DNA of 64,000 bases, from positions 62,001-126,000 of the forward strand of contig VXBP01000328.1 in NCBI GenBank assembly GCA_013400115.1, read 5' to 3'. Position 1 is the stretch's first letter; every line of letters starts with the position of its first letter. The position numbers were made by a program, and so were the translations under genes. Below the pieces are notes generated by a model. The model saw nothing but the letters and a program-made list of their open reading frames with translations, did not search any database and was not told the origin of the DNA. Shown here piece after piece: positions 24,030-34,450 of the stretch. This DNA comes from Rhinopomastus cyanomelas (taxonomy: Eukaryota > Chordata > Aves > Bucerotiformes > Rhinopomastidae).

Positions 24030-24463
24030 TATATATTCCCAATATCTATATGTGTTTCCAATATCTATATGTGTTTCCAATATCTATATGTGTTTCCAAT
24101 ATTTGTATGTGTTTCCAATATTTATATGTGTTTCCAATATCTATATGTGTTTCCAATATCTATATGTGTTTCCAATATCTATATGTGTTTCCAATATCTA
24201 TATGTGTTTCTAATATTTGTATAGTTTTCCAATATTTATATGTATTTCCAACATTTCTGTGTCTTTACAATGTTTATATATGTTTCCAATATTTATAAGT
24301 ATCTCCAATATTTATAAGGATCTCCAATATTTATATGTATTTCCAACATTTGTATGTATTTCCAATATTTATATGTATTTCCAGTATTTCTATGTGTTTC
24401 CAAGATTTATAGAAGTTTCCAATATTTATATAAGTTTCCAATATTTATAAGTATCTCCAGTAT
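24030..24463 (+). repeat. 19-base minisatellite, first block
   Basis: About 23 copies of TATCTATATGTGTTTCCAA with variants (TATTTATA, GTATTTCC, GTATCTCC). The left half is the most homogeneous and the right half more diverged. Because 19 is not a multiple of three, all frames cycle and give false open frames rich in CFQYLYVFPI. Confidence 0.95.
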
Positions 24464-24516
24464 TTCACAGTATCACAGTAATGATAAGGTTGGAAAAAAT
24501 CTTAAAGATCATCCAC
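24464..24516 (-). mobile_element. very short CR1 LINE tail inside the minisatellite
   Basis: Antisense CR1 tail of only about 53 bases: TCACAGTATCACAGTAATGA, TAAGGTTGGAAAAAATC, AAAGATCATCC. The minisatellite continues on both sides. The sequence matches the start of the copy at 9239. Confidence 0.85.
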
Positions 24517-24696
24517 TTATAGGCATTTCCAATATTTATATGTTTCAAATATTTACATATTTTCCAATATTTATATATGTTTCCAATATTTATATGTGTT
24601 TCCAATATTTATATGTGTTTCCAATATTTATATGTGTTTCCAATATTTATATATATTTCCAATATTTATATATATTTCCAATATTTATATCTCTTT
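24517..24696 (+). repeat. 19-base minisatellite, second block
   Basis: About nine copies of the same unit (TTTCCAATATTTATATGTG), with a shift to TATATATTTCC near the right end. It is bordered by CR1 insertions on both sides. Confidence 0.93.
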
Positions 24697-25012
24697 CACA
24701 GAATCACAGATTCACAGAACATCAGGGATTGGAAGGACCTCAAAGATCATCCAGTCCAATCCCCCTGCCACAGCAGGTTCACCTAGATCCATTCACCCAG
24801 GAACACATCCAGGTGGGTTTTAAACATCTCCAGAGAAGGAGATTCCACAACCCCTCTGGGCAGCCCCTTCCAGTGCTCCATCACCCTCACTGTAAAGAAG
24901 TTCCTTCTCATATATGTAACCTCCTTTGTTCCAGCTGACACTCATTGCCCCTTGTCCTATCAACTAGATGACACTGAGAAGAGCCTGGCTCCAACCTTCT
25001 GACACTCTCTTT
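24697..25012 (-). mobile_element. CR1 LINE 3' fragment, left arm of an inverted pair
   Basis: Antisense copy with its tail on the left (CACAGAATCACAGATTCACAG, GGGATTGGAAGGACCTCAAAG). It runs to GAGCCTGGCTCCAACCTTCTG. Its 5' end faces the 5' end of the sense copy at 25030. Confidence 0.92.
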
Positions 25013-25029
25013 CCACAGGACAACCTTTC

Positions 25030-25293
25030 AATAGGACAGGGGCCAATGGTTGTGAGCTGGAACACAGGAGATTCCACATCAATATGAGAAGGAAATTCTT
25101 GACAATGAGGGTGACCAAGCACTGGAACGGGCTGATCATTGTGGAGGCTGTGGAGTCTTCTTCTCTGGAGACATTAAAAACCCACCTGGATATGTTCCTG
25201 TGCGACTTGGTCTAGGTGGTCCTGCTGTGGCAGGAGGATTGGACCAGATGATCATTCATGGTCCTTTCCAATCCCTAATGTTCTGTGATTCTG
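25030..25293 (+). mobile_element. CR1 LINE 3' fragment, right arm of an inverted pair
   Basis: Sense copy from ATAGGACAGGGGCCAATGG to CCTAATGTTCTGTGATTCTG. Its whole length corresponds to part of the antisense copy at 24697-25012, so the two form an inverted repeat with arms of about 260 bases and a loop of about 75. Confidence 0.92.
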
Positions 25294-25350
25294 AAGTATT
25301 TCCAGTATTTATAGGTCTTTCCAATATTTCTATATGTTCCCAATATGTAT
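25294..25350 (+). repeat. 19-base minisatellite, third block
   Basis: Three diverged units (GTATTTCCAGTATTTATAG, TCTTTCCAATATTTCTATA, TGTTCCCAATATGTATC) resume right after the CR1 pair, showing that the CR1 DNA entered a pre-existing minisatellite. Confidence 0.8.
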
Positions 25351-25501
25351 CTTCCACTGTAATGAGGGCTGTGAGTGGCTTCATTAAGGTGTTGCTATGG
25401 CAGAAGTTTAGGCTTTGGGTTGGTCTTGTGTGCCCCATGCAGAGACCTGCCTCTGCTCATAAAGCCCTCGCTTGGGCAATGCTGCTCTCTGTCTCTCACA
25501 C

Positions 25502-26036
25502 ATAGAATCATAGAATCATCATGGCTGGAAAGGACCTCCAGGGTCATCAAGTCCAACCTTTTCTCCTAGTGTCTAACCGCCAGACCACATCCCTAAGCGA
25601 TGTGTCCACTCGTTCCTTAAACACCTCCAGGGATGGTGACACCACCACCCCCCTGGGCATTCCATTCCAGTATCTAATCACCATTTCAGTGAAGAATTTC
25701 CTTCTAACATCCAAGCTAACCTCCCCTGATGCAACTTGAGGCCATTTCCCCTGTCCTATCATCACTAATTGGAGAGAAGAGACCAACACCAGGCCTGCTA
25801 CAACCTCCTTTAAGGTAGTTGCAGAGGTCAATAAGGTCCCCTCTCAGCCTTCTCTTCTCCAGACTAAACAACCCCAGCTCCCTCAGCCTCTCCTCATAGG
25901 GCATGTCCTCCAGCCCCTTCAGCAGCTTGGTTGCCCTTCTTTGGACTCGCTCCAGCACCTCAATGTCCTTCCTGTACTGTGGTGACCAAAACTGGACACA
26001 GTACTCGAGGTGCGGTCTCACAAGTGCTGAGCATAG
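25502..26036 (-). mobile_element. CR1 LINE, ORF2 C-terminus and 3' UTR
   Basis: A 535-base antisense copy with its tail on the left (ATAGAATCATAGAATCATCA). The minus-strand frame 25716-26021 reads [37 protein letters not shown] and [20 protein letters not shown], the intact-looking end of the CR1 reverse-transcriptase ORF. It is 5'-truncated. This copy preserves its reading frame best in the window. Confidence 0.93.
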
Positions 26037-27327
26037 GGTCCTTCAGAACATGGGCACAACCAACCTGGAAGGTTTTAGTAACCGTAATGGCCATCCCATT
26101 CCCTCATCTTCCTCCTTCATGTGAACACTTGAGGAAAATGAGCTCCATCTTGAACTTGCATCAATGCAGAAAATGCTCATTCTTCCAGTACTCCACAGTT
26201 TCTTGGCACTAGCCTCACAGTTTTTCTTCCAGGGTTTGGACTTTTTTTTAAAAATCTTAATCGTATGTTGTTTATAAAAAAAGATAATTAAAAAAAAATC
26301 TTCAGAAACGTTAGTATCAGCGAGACACTGAAAATTAGTGCGAAAACCACTCCGTAAAAAACACGGGAGTGTGACGGGAAGTGATCTATTTTTAAAAGGC
26401 AGCTAATTCCTCCTGAGCTCCTGCCGGATTAGTTAGCAACGGTCAGGCTTCACACAGGATGACTCGTGGGATGCAGTCGCGCAGCTTGTGCTACGCAGGA
26501 CGTCCCAGCTCATCGTGGGATTCACTTCCCTATGCAATGACTTGGGGCAAACGGCTGCCACAGGCTGGCTCGCCGTTGCTGGTAGTCATGCCATTAACTC
26601 CAGTCGAAACATGCTAGCCAGAATAAAACGAGAAAGCCTTGCTGGGGAATTTCTCTCGGCGCGGCGAGCAGCGGTAGATATGAAGCGTGCAGCCTGCAGT
26701 TATTCATCCCGGAGATTTATTTTTATTGGGAGCTATTTGCAGGAGGCTCTGCAGCTGCACACTTGCGGATGGATGCTCAGGCCAGCCTGGACGGCAGAGC
26801 TTTTCCCCAGGCACGATCCCAAATGTGGCAGAGGCACGCTGGCTCCTCTCCCCGTCTTTATCTGCTGCAGCCAGCGCTCTGGGCAGGCTCATACCTGCAC
26901 CCAAACCTGCCATTAACTTCAGGGACAAACTTGGCTGCCAAGGAAAAGCCATGACTGGTCCAGTTGGCTGGGTGGGTGGAGCACGCGTCGTGTGCTACAG
27001 CAGGGTCTGCATTGCCCTTGAAGCCGACACATAAATCCCATTAACGGTCATTAAAATTCCCGGCCGGTGTTGGAAGGAAAGCAACCATTGATTGGTATGC
27101 AGGGGAGTTCAGTGGTTGGGAGGAGGCACTGGGGAGTGGTGTAGCTCCTGCTTAGGTTCTTGATCTGCTTCATGGAGGTTGTTTCTATGGGTCAGACCTG
27201 CTCTGGGTACAGCTCACCAGAGCATGGGATCCACAGCCACAGTGGCCCTGGTGGGCATGATGTCAAGACCTGTCACAACTTGTCCTCATGCTGTCCCAAA
27301 CACCTCCGGTTGCAGCTCTATAAAATT
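26037..27327. other. non-coding stretch
   Basis: No supported gene. The parts 26330-26480 and 26620-26720 are moderately CpG-bearing (TCTCGGCGCGGCGAGCAGCG, ACTCCGTAAAAAACACGGG) and look unique. Open frames of up to 142 codons have no recognisable domain. Confidence 0.4.
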
Positions 27328-27726
27328 ACAGAATCATAGAACATTCTTTGGAGGTCCCTTGCAGTCCCTAATGATTCTATGATTCTATGATTAGGGATTG
27401 GAAGGGAGCTTGAAAGATCATCTAGTAAAATCCTCCTGCCACAGCAGGATCACATAGACCGAGTTGCAGAGGAACATACCCAGGAGGGTTTTTAATGTCT
27501 CCAGAGGAGACACCACAACCCCCCTGGGCAGTCCATTCCATTGCTCTGTCACCCTCACTGTGAAAATATTCCTTCTGATATTTATACGGAACCTCCTATG
27601 TTCCAGCCCCTTGTCCTATCACTAGATGACACTGAGCAGAGCCTGGCTCCGTCCTCCTGACACCCATCCTTCACATATTTATAGACATTGATGAGGTCAC
27701 TCCTCAGTCTCCTCTTCTCCAAACCA
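27328..27726 (-). mobile_element. CR1 LINE 3' fragment interrupted near its tail
   Basis: Antisense copy. The tail begins CAGAATCATAGAACATT (27328-27344) and resumes AGGGATTGGAAGGGAGC after a 47-base interruption. Joined, the two halves restore the usual tail seen, for example, at 60368. It continues to CTCCTCAGTCTCCTCTTCTCC and is 5'-truncated. Confidence 0.88.
27345..27391 (+). mobile_element. 47-base sense CR1 tail inserted in an antisense CR1 tail
   Basis: CTTTGGAGGTCCCTTGCAGT, CCCTAATGATTCTATGATTC and TATGATT form a sense CR1 tail. The ATT on both sides could be a short target-site duplication. Together with the following AGGGATTGGAAGGGA it forms a hairpin. Confidence 0.75.
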
Positions 27727-28289
27727 AAATGTCCACTGCAAACAGAAAACTCAAGCATCGTGCCTGAAATCCTGGGAAAATCAACACTACCTGAGACTTT
27801 GCAAGCCCCATCCTTTGCATCTTTTCACTCAGGGTGTCTTTGGTTGGGTTGTTTTTTTCTTCCCAGTGTTCATTTCAATTACCTTTAATAAGATAGTCAC
27901 GTCAGATTTTGTTTACAGATGTTTGCTGCTCGAGTCAGTGGGGAAAATAAAAATCTACCAACTGTGGCTTTTAAACAATGAGAACACAGGCACTTTTTTT
28001 ATTAGCACTCCATTTCAGCGCAGACAGAGCCATCACTGGCTATCACTGTTGTTTACTGTTAGAGGCGCAGCTCCTGCCGCCTTTCCACGCGTATTCCCGT
28101 GGCAATCAATGGAGCTTTACATAAAGAGCAAAATACACCCCATCATGTTGTCTCTCTCTCTCTCTCTCTAGTAAATGCTAATTTTGTGCCAACTACCAAC
28201 TTGAACATTTCCTGCCACACAGCACAAACCTGCTCTCCGTGTGCAGTTTAGGAAGTCCAAGACGTGTACATTCCCAGCGGGCAGCCGTT
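27727..28289. other. non-coding stretch with a (TC)n microsatellite
   Basis: Contains nine TC units at 28151-28168. Otherwise unique-looking, no supported gene. Confidence 0.45.
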
Positions 28290-28720
28290 TGGGTGTGTTT
28301 GCGGGATCTATAGAAGAAACGAAACGTTAATGACTTCTCCATCGGCGTTTCTCTATGTGTGAGCTTTCCCTGCTAGTTTTGTTCTGCCTTTCAGAGCGCT
28401 AATTGCGCCTGTAAAAAATCCAGGAAATTTTGTCATAAATATTTTCTGCCTGTTATGGCCAATGAAACACGTATTAAGGCAAATATATGGGACTGAATCA
28501 CGAGTTATTTTACTCGAGTCAGTAGGGTTAGTCTGCGTTTTGATTCTGATTTGGCAAAGCATGTGGTCTAAAGTTGGTCTTGGAGACAGGAATAAAATCA
28601 AGCACACGCATACAGACTTGTCTGGGCTCCCTTTTTAAATCGGTTCCATACAGGGTGCATAATGTAGCTAAATGTATTAAATACAGTTTCCTTCTGATTT
28701 TCATCGCTACACATAATAGC
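28290..28720. other. candidate conserved non-coding element
   Basis: Unique, repeat-free sequence of mixed composition with TAAT and AT-rich cores: GAAACGTTAATGACTTC, GAGCGCTAATTGCGCC, TTTTGTCATAAATATTTTC, ACGTATTAAGGCAAATATA. CpG is retained in places although the region is AT-rich, as is common in constrained elements. Confidence 0.25.
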
Positions 28721-30912
28721 TTGTATTAGGAAAAGGGTACCGTTAATATCACACGTTTGCCAGGAAACACTGATGCTTCAGTGATACTCAAATCAGCAGT
28801 AGAACTGATTTTCATGGCCAGGCTATTGTCATCTGGCAATTAATTTTGTTGGTAAGCTGGAAAGTAATCTGCTTTTCTGAGTCAACTAATTAATTTTGTA
28901 TTCAGGAGCAAAAGAATCCAAAACACCTTTTGGCTTCTCAGGTGTTCAGAAGTGCTGCTATTCCTTTATTGGTACCTGCTCCCCAGTACTTCGAGTGCGT
29001 CACTCTCTGGTGGGTATATACAACCCTTAAAACTAAGGGCTGTTTTTTCTTCATGTGGCACAGAATTGTATGCACATGTGTTTTTAAAAAAGGGCACCTG
29101 CATAAAAAATGTCTATCCTCATTAGATCCATTTTCTCAATTAAATTCAAGTTTCTATGTCCAAAAAGCATAAATCTGGGTATCGATTTAGCCATAAAATA
29201 ATGAAACTCCCAGCAGTCTTCTAAACCCATTTTACTTGGATGAGCATATAAGCTTTTAAAATATCAAGTTATTCCAGTATTTAATACACATAACTGCTTC
29301 CAGAGGTCTGAAGGCAATAAGGCATATCTTCCCCACTCCATTTGAAGCGCTGCAGTCAGAGCGAGCCAGTCCCTCACTACTGGTTTTAAGGCTTTTGACA
29401 ATTTTATTCAGTGTGAGTTTGATACTTTCTCAACAGGGGCTATATCCCCCGAAGCCAAAATCAATAACCTATCAAATCAAAGCCCTATAAAATACCAACG
29501 GGCTCTTGGTGTTTTGCTCCCATGAATACAATTCAGCTTAACTCTACGCTTCCAAAACAGGCTGACTCTACATTTGCTGGCATGTTCCATCAAGTTAACT
29601 GTATCATCAACGTGTAATTCCACAAATCTCTTGTTAGGCAGCAAATAATGATCAGTTCCTTGTAAAGCAGAGAATCAAAAGCAATTCCACTTACTTGTAT
29701 TCAGAAGATAGCTCTGGGTCTTTATTTATTTCTGAACAGGACAGTGTTTTGCTGCACCAGTGCATCCTTTACCTCATTCAAGAGACGTGCCCAGCTGAGC
29801 AAATATAACCTCTGTGTGGAGGCAGCAGGGGTCTGGGTAAAGCATTTCAGGCTCTTGTTGTCCTATATAAGGATAAACAGGAATTCACAGAGAACAGATC
29901 GATGCTGGTAAACAAGCTTCAAGGTACATTGGCCTCCCACTCAGCTCTGTCGATGCTCAGGACAGTTTGGAAATTTGGAAAGAAGAGCAAATTGAAGCAA
30001 ATTTTTTAAATGCCAGGGTGTTTGACTTGAAGCTGTCCCACTGCTCACGCACCTGCTGAAGTTGCTGCTTGATAAAACAACGTCTCGCTGAGGTCAGCAT
30101 TTTATGGGCTAAGAAACAGCCTCTTCTACAGCAAAGTGTAGCAGTGCAAGGAGGAACTTACCTTGCTAAATCAAAGCCAATTCAACATATAGTGTTTTTC
30201 CCCAGCTGGCAGAGCTTAGCAAACAAAGCTGCCCTGCGTGATACAACAAACATCCTTGTGATAACCAGGAGCAACGTTCTCAGTTCAGTGATGCACGAGG
30301 TGTTCGAGCAGCTGTGGTTCCTGTTGTTCCCCTGCTTGCCTCTAGCCCCAGGAAGCTCCTCTCACTGCCATGGTATTCCATGAGTTAAATTCCCACACAA
30401 GTGGAGGAGAAGATCCTTACTGCTGGTTGATTTTGGATGATTTCAAGAGAATCAAGTTGTGGACTTCACTATAATTACACACACACAGAGATCTGAAGTA
30501 ATGTGGTGATGAATTATCCTTTGAGCATCTTGATCATTAACCAACACAAAATACAAGAACCCCTTGGAAGTTTTAGATACACAACCTTGGTACCTGTTCA
30601 GCAGAAAGACTAGCTGCTAAAGACACTCTTGAGGTCAGCATGTAAAATGTGATGTGTGTCCACATTTCAGATGCAGTTTTATATCATAAATCAAAATTAA
30701 CATCAAAAACTGTCACTCAAACCAGTGCCTTTTGGTTCTGCCACTCTTGTCTCTGATTAATTCTTTTCCAATGAATGTAGTGAGGTATTTGTGGATTTAT
30801 TTGCTTCTGGATAGAATTTACATAGATCTCTTGCTGCAGATATGACAGGAACATACTTATGCATCAGCCTTTCCAGGGTCCTCCAAAATTCCAATTCTTT
30901 AACACTATATTA
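28721..30912. other. AT-rich non-coding stretch
   Basis: About 2.2 kb without recognisable gene or interspersed repeat. Contains a poly-A/T rich part near 29080-29110. Confidence 0.4.
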
Positions 30913-30913
30913 T

Positions 30914-31313
30914 TTCACATCACAAATTCACAGAACACTGGGGATTGGAAGGGACCTTGAAAGATCATCTAGTCCAACCCCCCTGCCACAGCAGGATCCC
31001 CTAGATCCAGTTGCACAGGAAAATGTCCAAGCGGGTTTTAAATGTCTCCAGAGAAGGAAACTCCACAACCCCCCGGGCAGCCCCTTCCAGTGCTCTGTCA
31101 CCCTCACTGGGAAGAAGTTCCTTCTGGTATATGTATGGAACCTCCTATGTTCCAGCTCACTCCCATTGCCCTTTTGTCCTATCACTAGATGACACTGAGT
31201 AGAACCTGGCTCCATCCTCCTGACACCCATTCTTCACATGTTTATAGACATTAATGAGGTCCCCTCTTCTCCAAGCTCAAGAGACCCAGCTCCCTCAGCC
31301 TTTCCTCATAAGA
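30914..31313 (-). mobile_element. CR1 LINE 3' fragment
   Basis: Antisense copy of the common subfamily here (TTCACAGAACACTGGGGATT, AGGATCCCCTAGATCCAG), running to CAGCCTTTCCTCATAAGATG in the ORF2 region. Its minus-strand frame keeps [20 protein letters not shown]. Confidence 0.92.
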
Positions 31314-31321
31314 TGAGTTAT

Positions 31322-31402
31322 ACAATCATAGAATGTGTTGGGCTGGAAGAGACCTCCAATTGTCATGTCGTCCAACCCTCTGCAACAGGCAGGGACATCT
31401 CT
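31322..31402 (-). mobile_element. older CR1 LINE, left part of a split copy
   Basis: Antisense tail of another subfamily: ACAATCATAGAATGTGTTGG, GCTGGAAGAGACCTCC, CCTCTGCAACAGGCAGGGAC. The continuation is found at 31614-31838, after a sense CR1. Confidence 0.82.
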
Positions 31403-31426
31403 ATGGGAGACTGCTCTGATCCAGTG

Positions 31427-31613
31427 ATGCTGGACAGAGCACTGGAACAGGCTTCCCAGAAGGGTTGTAGATTCTCCGTCTCTGGAGACAATTAAAACTT
31501 GCCTGGACATGTTCCTGTGCAACTTGGTCTAGGTGATCCTGCTCTGGCAGGGAGATTGGATTGGATGATCTTTTGAGGTCCCTTCCAATCCTTGATGTTA
31601 TGTGATTCTGTGA
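31427..31613 (+). mobile_element. CR1 LINE 3' fragment nested in an antisense CR1
   Basis: Sense copy from GACAGAGCACTGGAACAGG through GACATGTTCCTGTGCAACTT to the tail GTTATGTGATTCTGTGA. It separates two parts of an older antisense CR1. Confidence 0.88.
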
Positions 31614-31838
31614 TCTCTAACCAGAACACATTGCCCAGAGTCTTGGGCCTGACCTTGAGTGGCTCCAGTAATGAGGTCTCCAACTCCTCTCTAGGCAGCC
31701 TATTCCAGGGATTCACCACCTTTAGATTAAAGAATGTTTTTCCTAACATCCAGCCTAAATCTACTCTTTTCCAGCTTAAAAACAAGACTCCCTCATCCTA
31801 TCATTCCATGCCCTCGTGAACAGCTCTGATAGGCCCCT
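31614..31838 (-). mobile_element. older CR1 LINE, right part of a split copy
   Basis: Antisense continuation: GACCTTGAGTGGCTCCAG, TAGGCAGCCTATTCCAGGG, AAAGAATGTTTTTCCTAAC, CAGCCTAAATCTACTC, CCTATCATTCCATGCCC. Together with 31322-31402 this follows the usual order of a CR1 3' part. Just beyond, TTAGGGATTGGAAGGTC at 31840-31856 may be another minimal antisense CR1 tail. Confidence 0.8.
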
Positions 31839-31856
31839 TTTAGGGATTGGAAGGTC

Positions 31857-32613
31857 AATATAAAGTCTTTATATTCTTGACACTGTTCTACAAAATTAGT
31901 GACTACATTTTGATCAACGATAATTCTAAAAGAAGTTAGAACTCTTGGTCAGACCTAGTAACATCATCTGGAATAACCTCCTTCTGCTACTAATTTCATC
32001 TCTGCAGCTAGCAAGGACGATGTCCAGTTTTGGAGGGCTGAACAGCTGCCGAGCAGGACCACAACCTTTGTTTCATGACATCTCCTGTTTTGACCCCTGC
32101 TTTCTGGTCTCCAGAGAGATGATTGACTAAGAGCGCAGGGAAGTCCATTTTTAGTACGATGGACCGGAGCACGGCATGACAAACTGTGATGTCTGAGTTT
32201 CGCGTTACACCATCTGGCCTGCCACTTCCAGAGCCTCACATCAGAGTCCTGATGATGTATGTTTAAGCTTGGCACTATCATTTATCTCCTATCTTGTGTT
32301 TAAACAGATGCAAGCTGAATATAACAGAAAAGGAGACCTTGATGCAGGAGCCGCTGCAGAAAGTGATGCTCTTGAGCTGTCTACAGACTCCAAGATTAAG
32401 TGTAAAAGCTGACAGGGAGGATATGTATTAAAAAATATGTGTTGACAGAATGATTTAACTAATATTTTAAAGGCAAAACATCAACTGAATTTCCATATCA
32501 TTTATAATGTTCGTGAACAAGGCACTACAAAGCAGGCTACCCCCTTCTGTCACCATCATCTTATTCACAACTTTACTTTACAGATCAAGAATGTTTTAAT
32601 AAAAGGAAGCTCT
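31857..32613. other. non-coding stretch, nothing recognised
   Basis: Unique-looking sequence with no supported gene. Confidence 0.4.
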
Positions 32614-32720
32614 GGGGCCTGATTTTCAGCTGCTGTAAATCAGCCCAGCTCCACCGATAGCACCAGGGTAGCCACACTAATGAAGCCATGCCGATTTACA
32701 TCAGCTGAGGGTCTGGTTCT
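32614..32720. mobile_element. palindromic MITE-like element, old
   Basis: Left arm GGCCTGATTTTCAGCTGCTG then TAAATCAGC; right arm GCCGATTTACATCAGCTGAG then GGTCTGG. The reverse complement of the right arm aligns with the left arm over about 38 bases (shared cores CAGCTG, TGTAAATC). The centre is about 35 bases. This layout is typical of a non-autonomous DNA transposon or an old fold-back repeat. I have seen similar units in reptile and bird genomes but cannot name the family. Confidence 0.6.
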
Positions 32721-34353
32721 TAATTCTCATGCACATTCCTCTGTGCAGAGAGCACCTGCTGTATCATCTTGCATACAAAACCCCAGGGATTAAAATGATC
32801 CCTTGAACCATCTTGGTTGAGGATGCGTGACTGCCCAGTCTGAACCAGTTATGTTCATCAGCCCAGGAAGAGGAGAAGACAGAAGAACAGTCAACCCTGT
32901 GCCATGAAGGCGAGTGGTGGTGCTGGTCCCCAGTCAGGCTCAGCTCTTTCTTTCTGCGCTCCACAATAAAACACCTCTCCTCCTGGATCCTGCTCACACA
33001 AATCAGCAAATCCAACAGAGGAATGACATTTCACATCAGCTTTGGATCAGCCCCTGAAGCCTAGATTAACTGTAAAAATCCAACTAATAGCAATGCTTAC
33101 ATTTGCAGTCCAGGTCCAGACTCCTAATCACAGAAAGAGATCACAACCAGAAAGGGATGCAGCCCTTTTAGGATATAAAATACATCTTATGTGAGGGGCA
33201 CAAACCTTATTTCGCTGGTGGCAAAGGGAGTGTTGAGCAACTGCACTGTATCTTGGGCACCTGGGTCCTGACACCCAAAGGAGAAAATACCCCAGGGCAA
33301 ACAAACTATGGAAAATAGGAACTTCTGAGGAAGAAACTGGAGGTTGGAAGGGGAAGAAAACGTGAAGATCTGAATAAAAGAGGTAGGTAATTGAGATGTG
33401 AACTCTTTGGGAAGACTGAACTGTACAAAACATAGATGTCACCCTCTTATTCCCTTGTAAGTGATACCAGCACTTCCATGATGTCCATGGGACATCCCAG
33501 TGCTGCAGCCCTGGTGCCAGGGGGACGAGGCAGCAGCCCCTAAGTGACATGTACCCCACAGCATCCCCTGAGCAGACAATTTTCCACCGTTATTAAAACA
33601 TTAGCACTTTATTTTGTGAATGGAGCAGTACTTGTGTTGCATGCACAATTAGCCTTTCGTATCAGCAACTTCCTAGCAACTCTGTTTCTTAAAATAGAGA
33701 CTCACAGTGCAAGCTTTTATCTTATATAATCCCTCAGAAAAAGATAGCTCAGACACCTTTTGGGGGTTTTAAACATCAAACCTTCAGCTTGAGACCTGTC
33801 TTTATCAAAGGAACTAGCAGCTCTATCTAGGGTTTATGTTCTTTAGAGGAATTCCAAATTGCCTGTTTTTTATAGACTACCTACATAACAACCTCCTACA
33901 GTATTTAAATTTTTGTAATTTTCTACTCCTAATGTGATCTTCACATTTAAATGCACACAGAGTATTTTACATTTATCTATTTAATATCATAGTTATGTCT
34001 TTCTTTAAATGCCTGTTATTCAACAACTTATTAATAGCGAACCGCTGCTTTTTTTTCCCCCCAACAGAAGCCATTTACATTGAGTTAGTTTATGGTGATT
34101 TCTTGTGTCTTTTCAGCCAGGAGAAAAGCCCTAATAGCCTACGAGACTGTATTTATAAAACATGTTTGTCTACTTAACCTCAGTTTAATCATCATTATGA
34201 GAGGACAGAAGCATTTTTCCTGCCTTTTCTTCTCAAAGATATTTCACTGCTGTGCAGCAATAAATGTGACTTCTCTAGGGGAAGAACAGGGCTTGTTTAT
34301 CACCAATCCTTAAAAATTGCTTTGGTATTAAAAAGCACATAAGTTCTCCTCTT
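32721..34353. other. non-coding stretch, nothing recognised
   Basis: Unique-looking, with AT-rich sections near 33870-34030. Open frames up to 143 codons (minus strand, 33128-33559) without recognisable domains. Confidence 0.4.
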
Positions 34354-34450
34354 GGAATCATAGAACAGTCTCAGCTGGAAGAGGCCTTCAAGATCACTGA
34401 GTCCAATCTTTTTCTAGCCCTATCATCACTGTTAAATCATGTCGCTCATT
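34354..34450 (-). mobile_element. diverged CR1 LINE 3' tail
   Basis: Antisense: TTGGAATCATAGAACAGTCT, CAGCTGGAAGAGGCCTTCAA, GATCACTGAGTCCAATC, TTAAATCATGTCGCTC. It is an older subfamily, 5'-truncated. Confidence 0.8.

Noticed and set aside
24018..24938. Open frames rich in CFQYLYVFPI repeats, up to 194 codons
   Set aside because: Direct products of the 19-base minisatellite, running on into an antisense CR1. Not a protein.
25716..26021. Reverse-transcriptase-like protein segment
   Set aside because: As a gene: it is the C-terminal relic of CR1 ORF2 in a 5'-truncated copy, listed as a mobile element instead.
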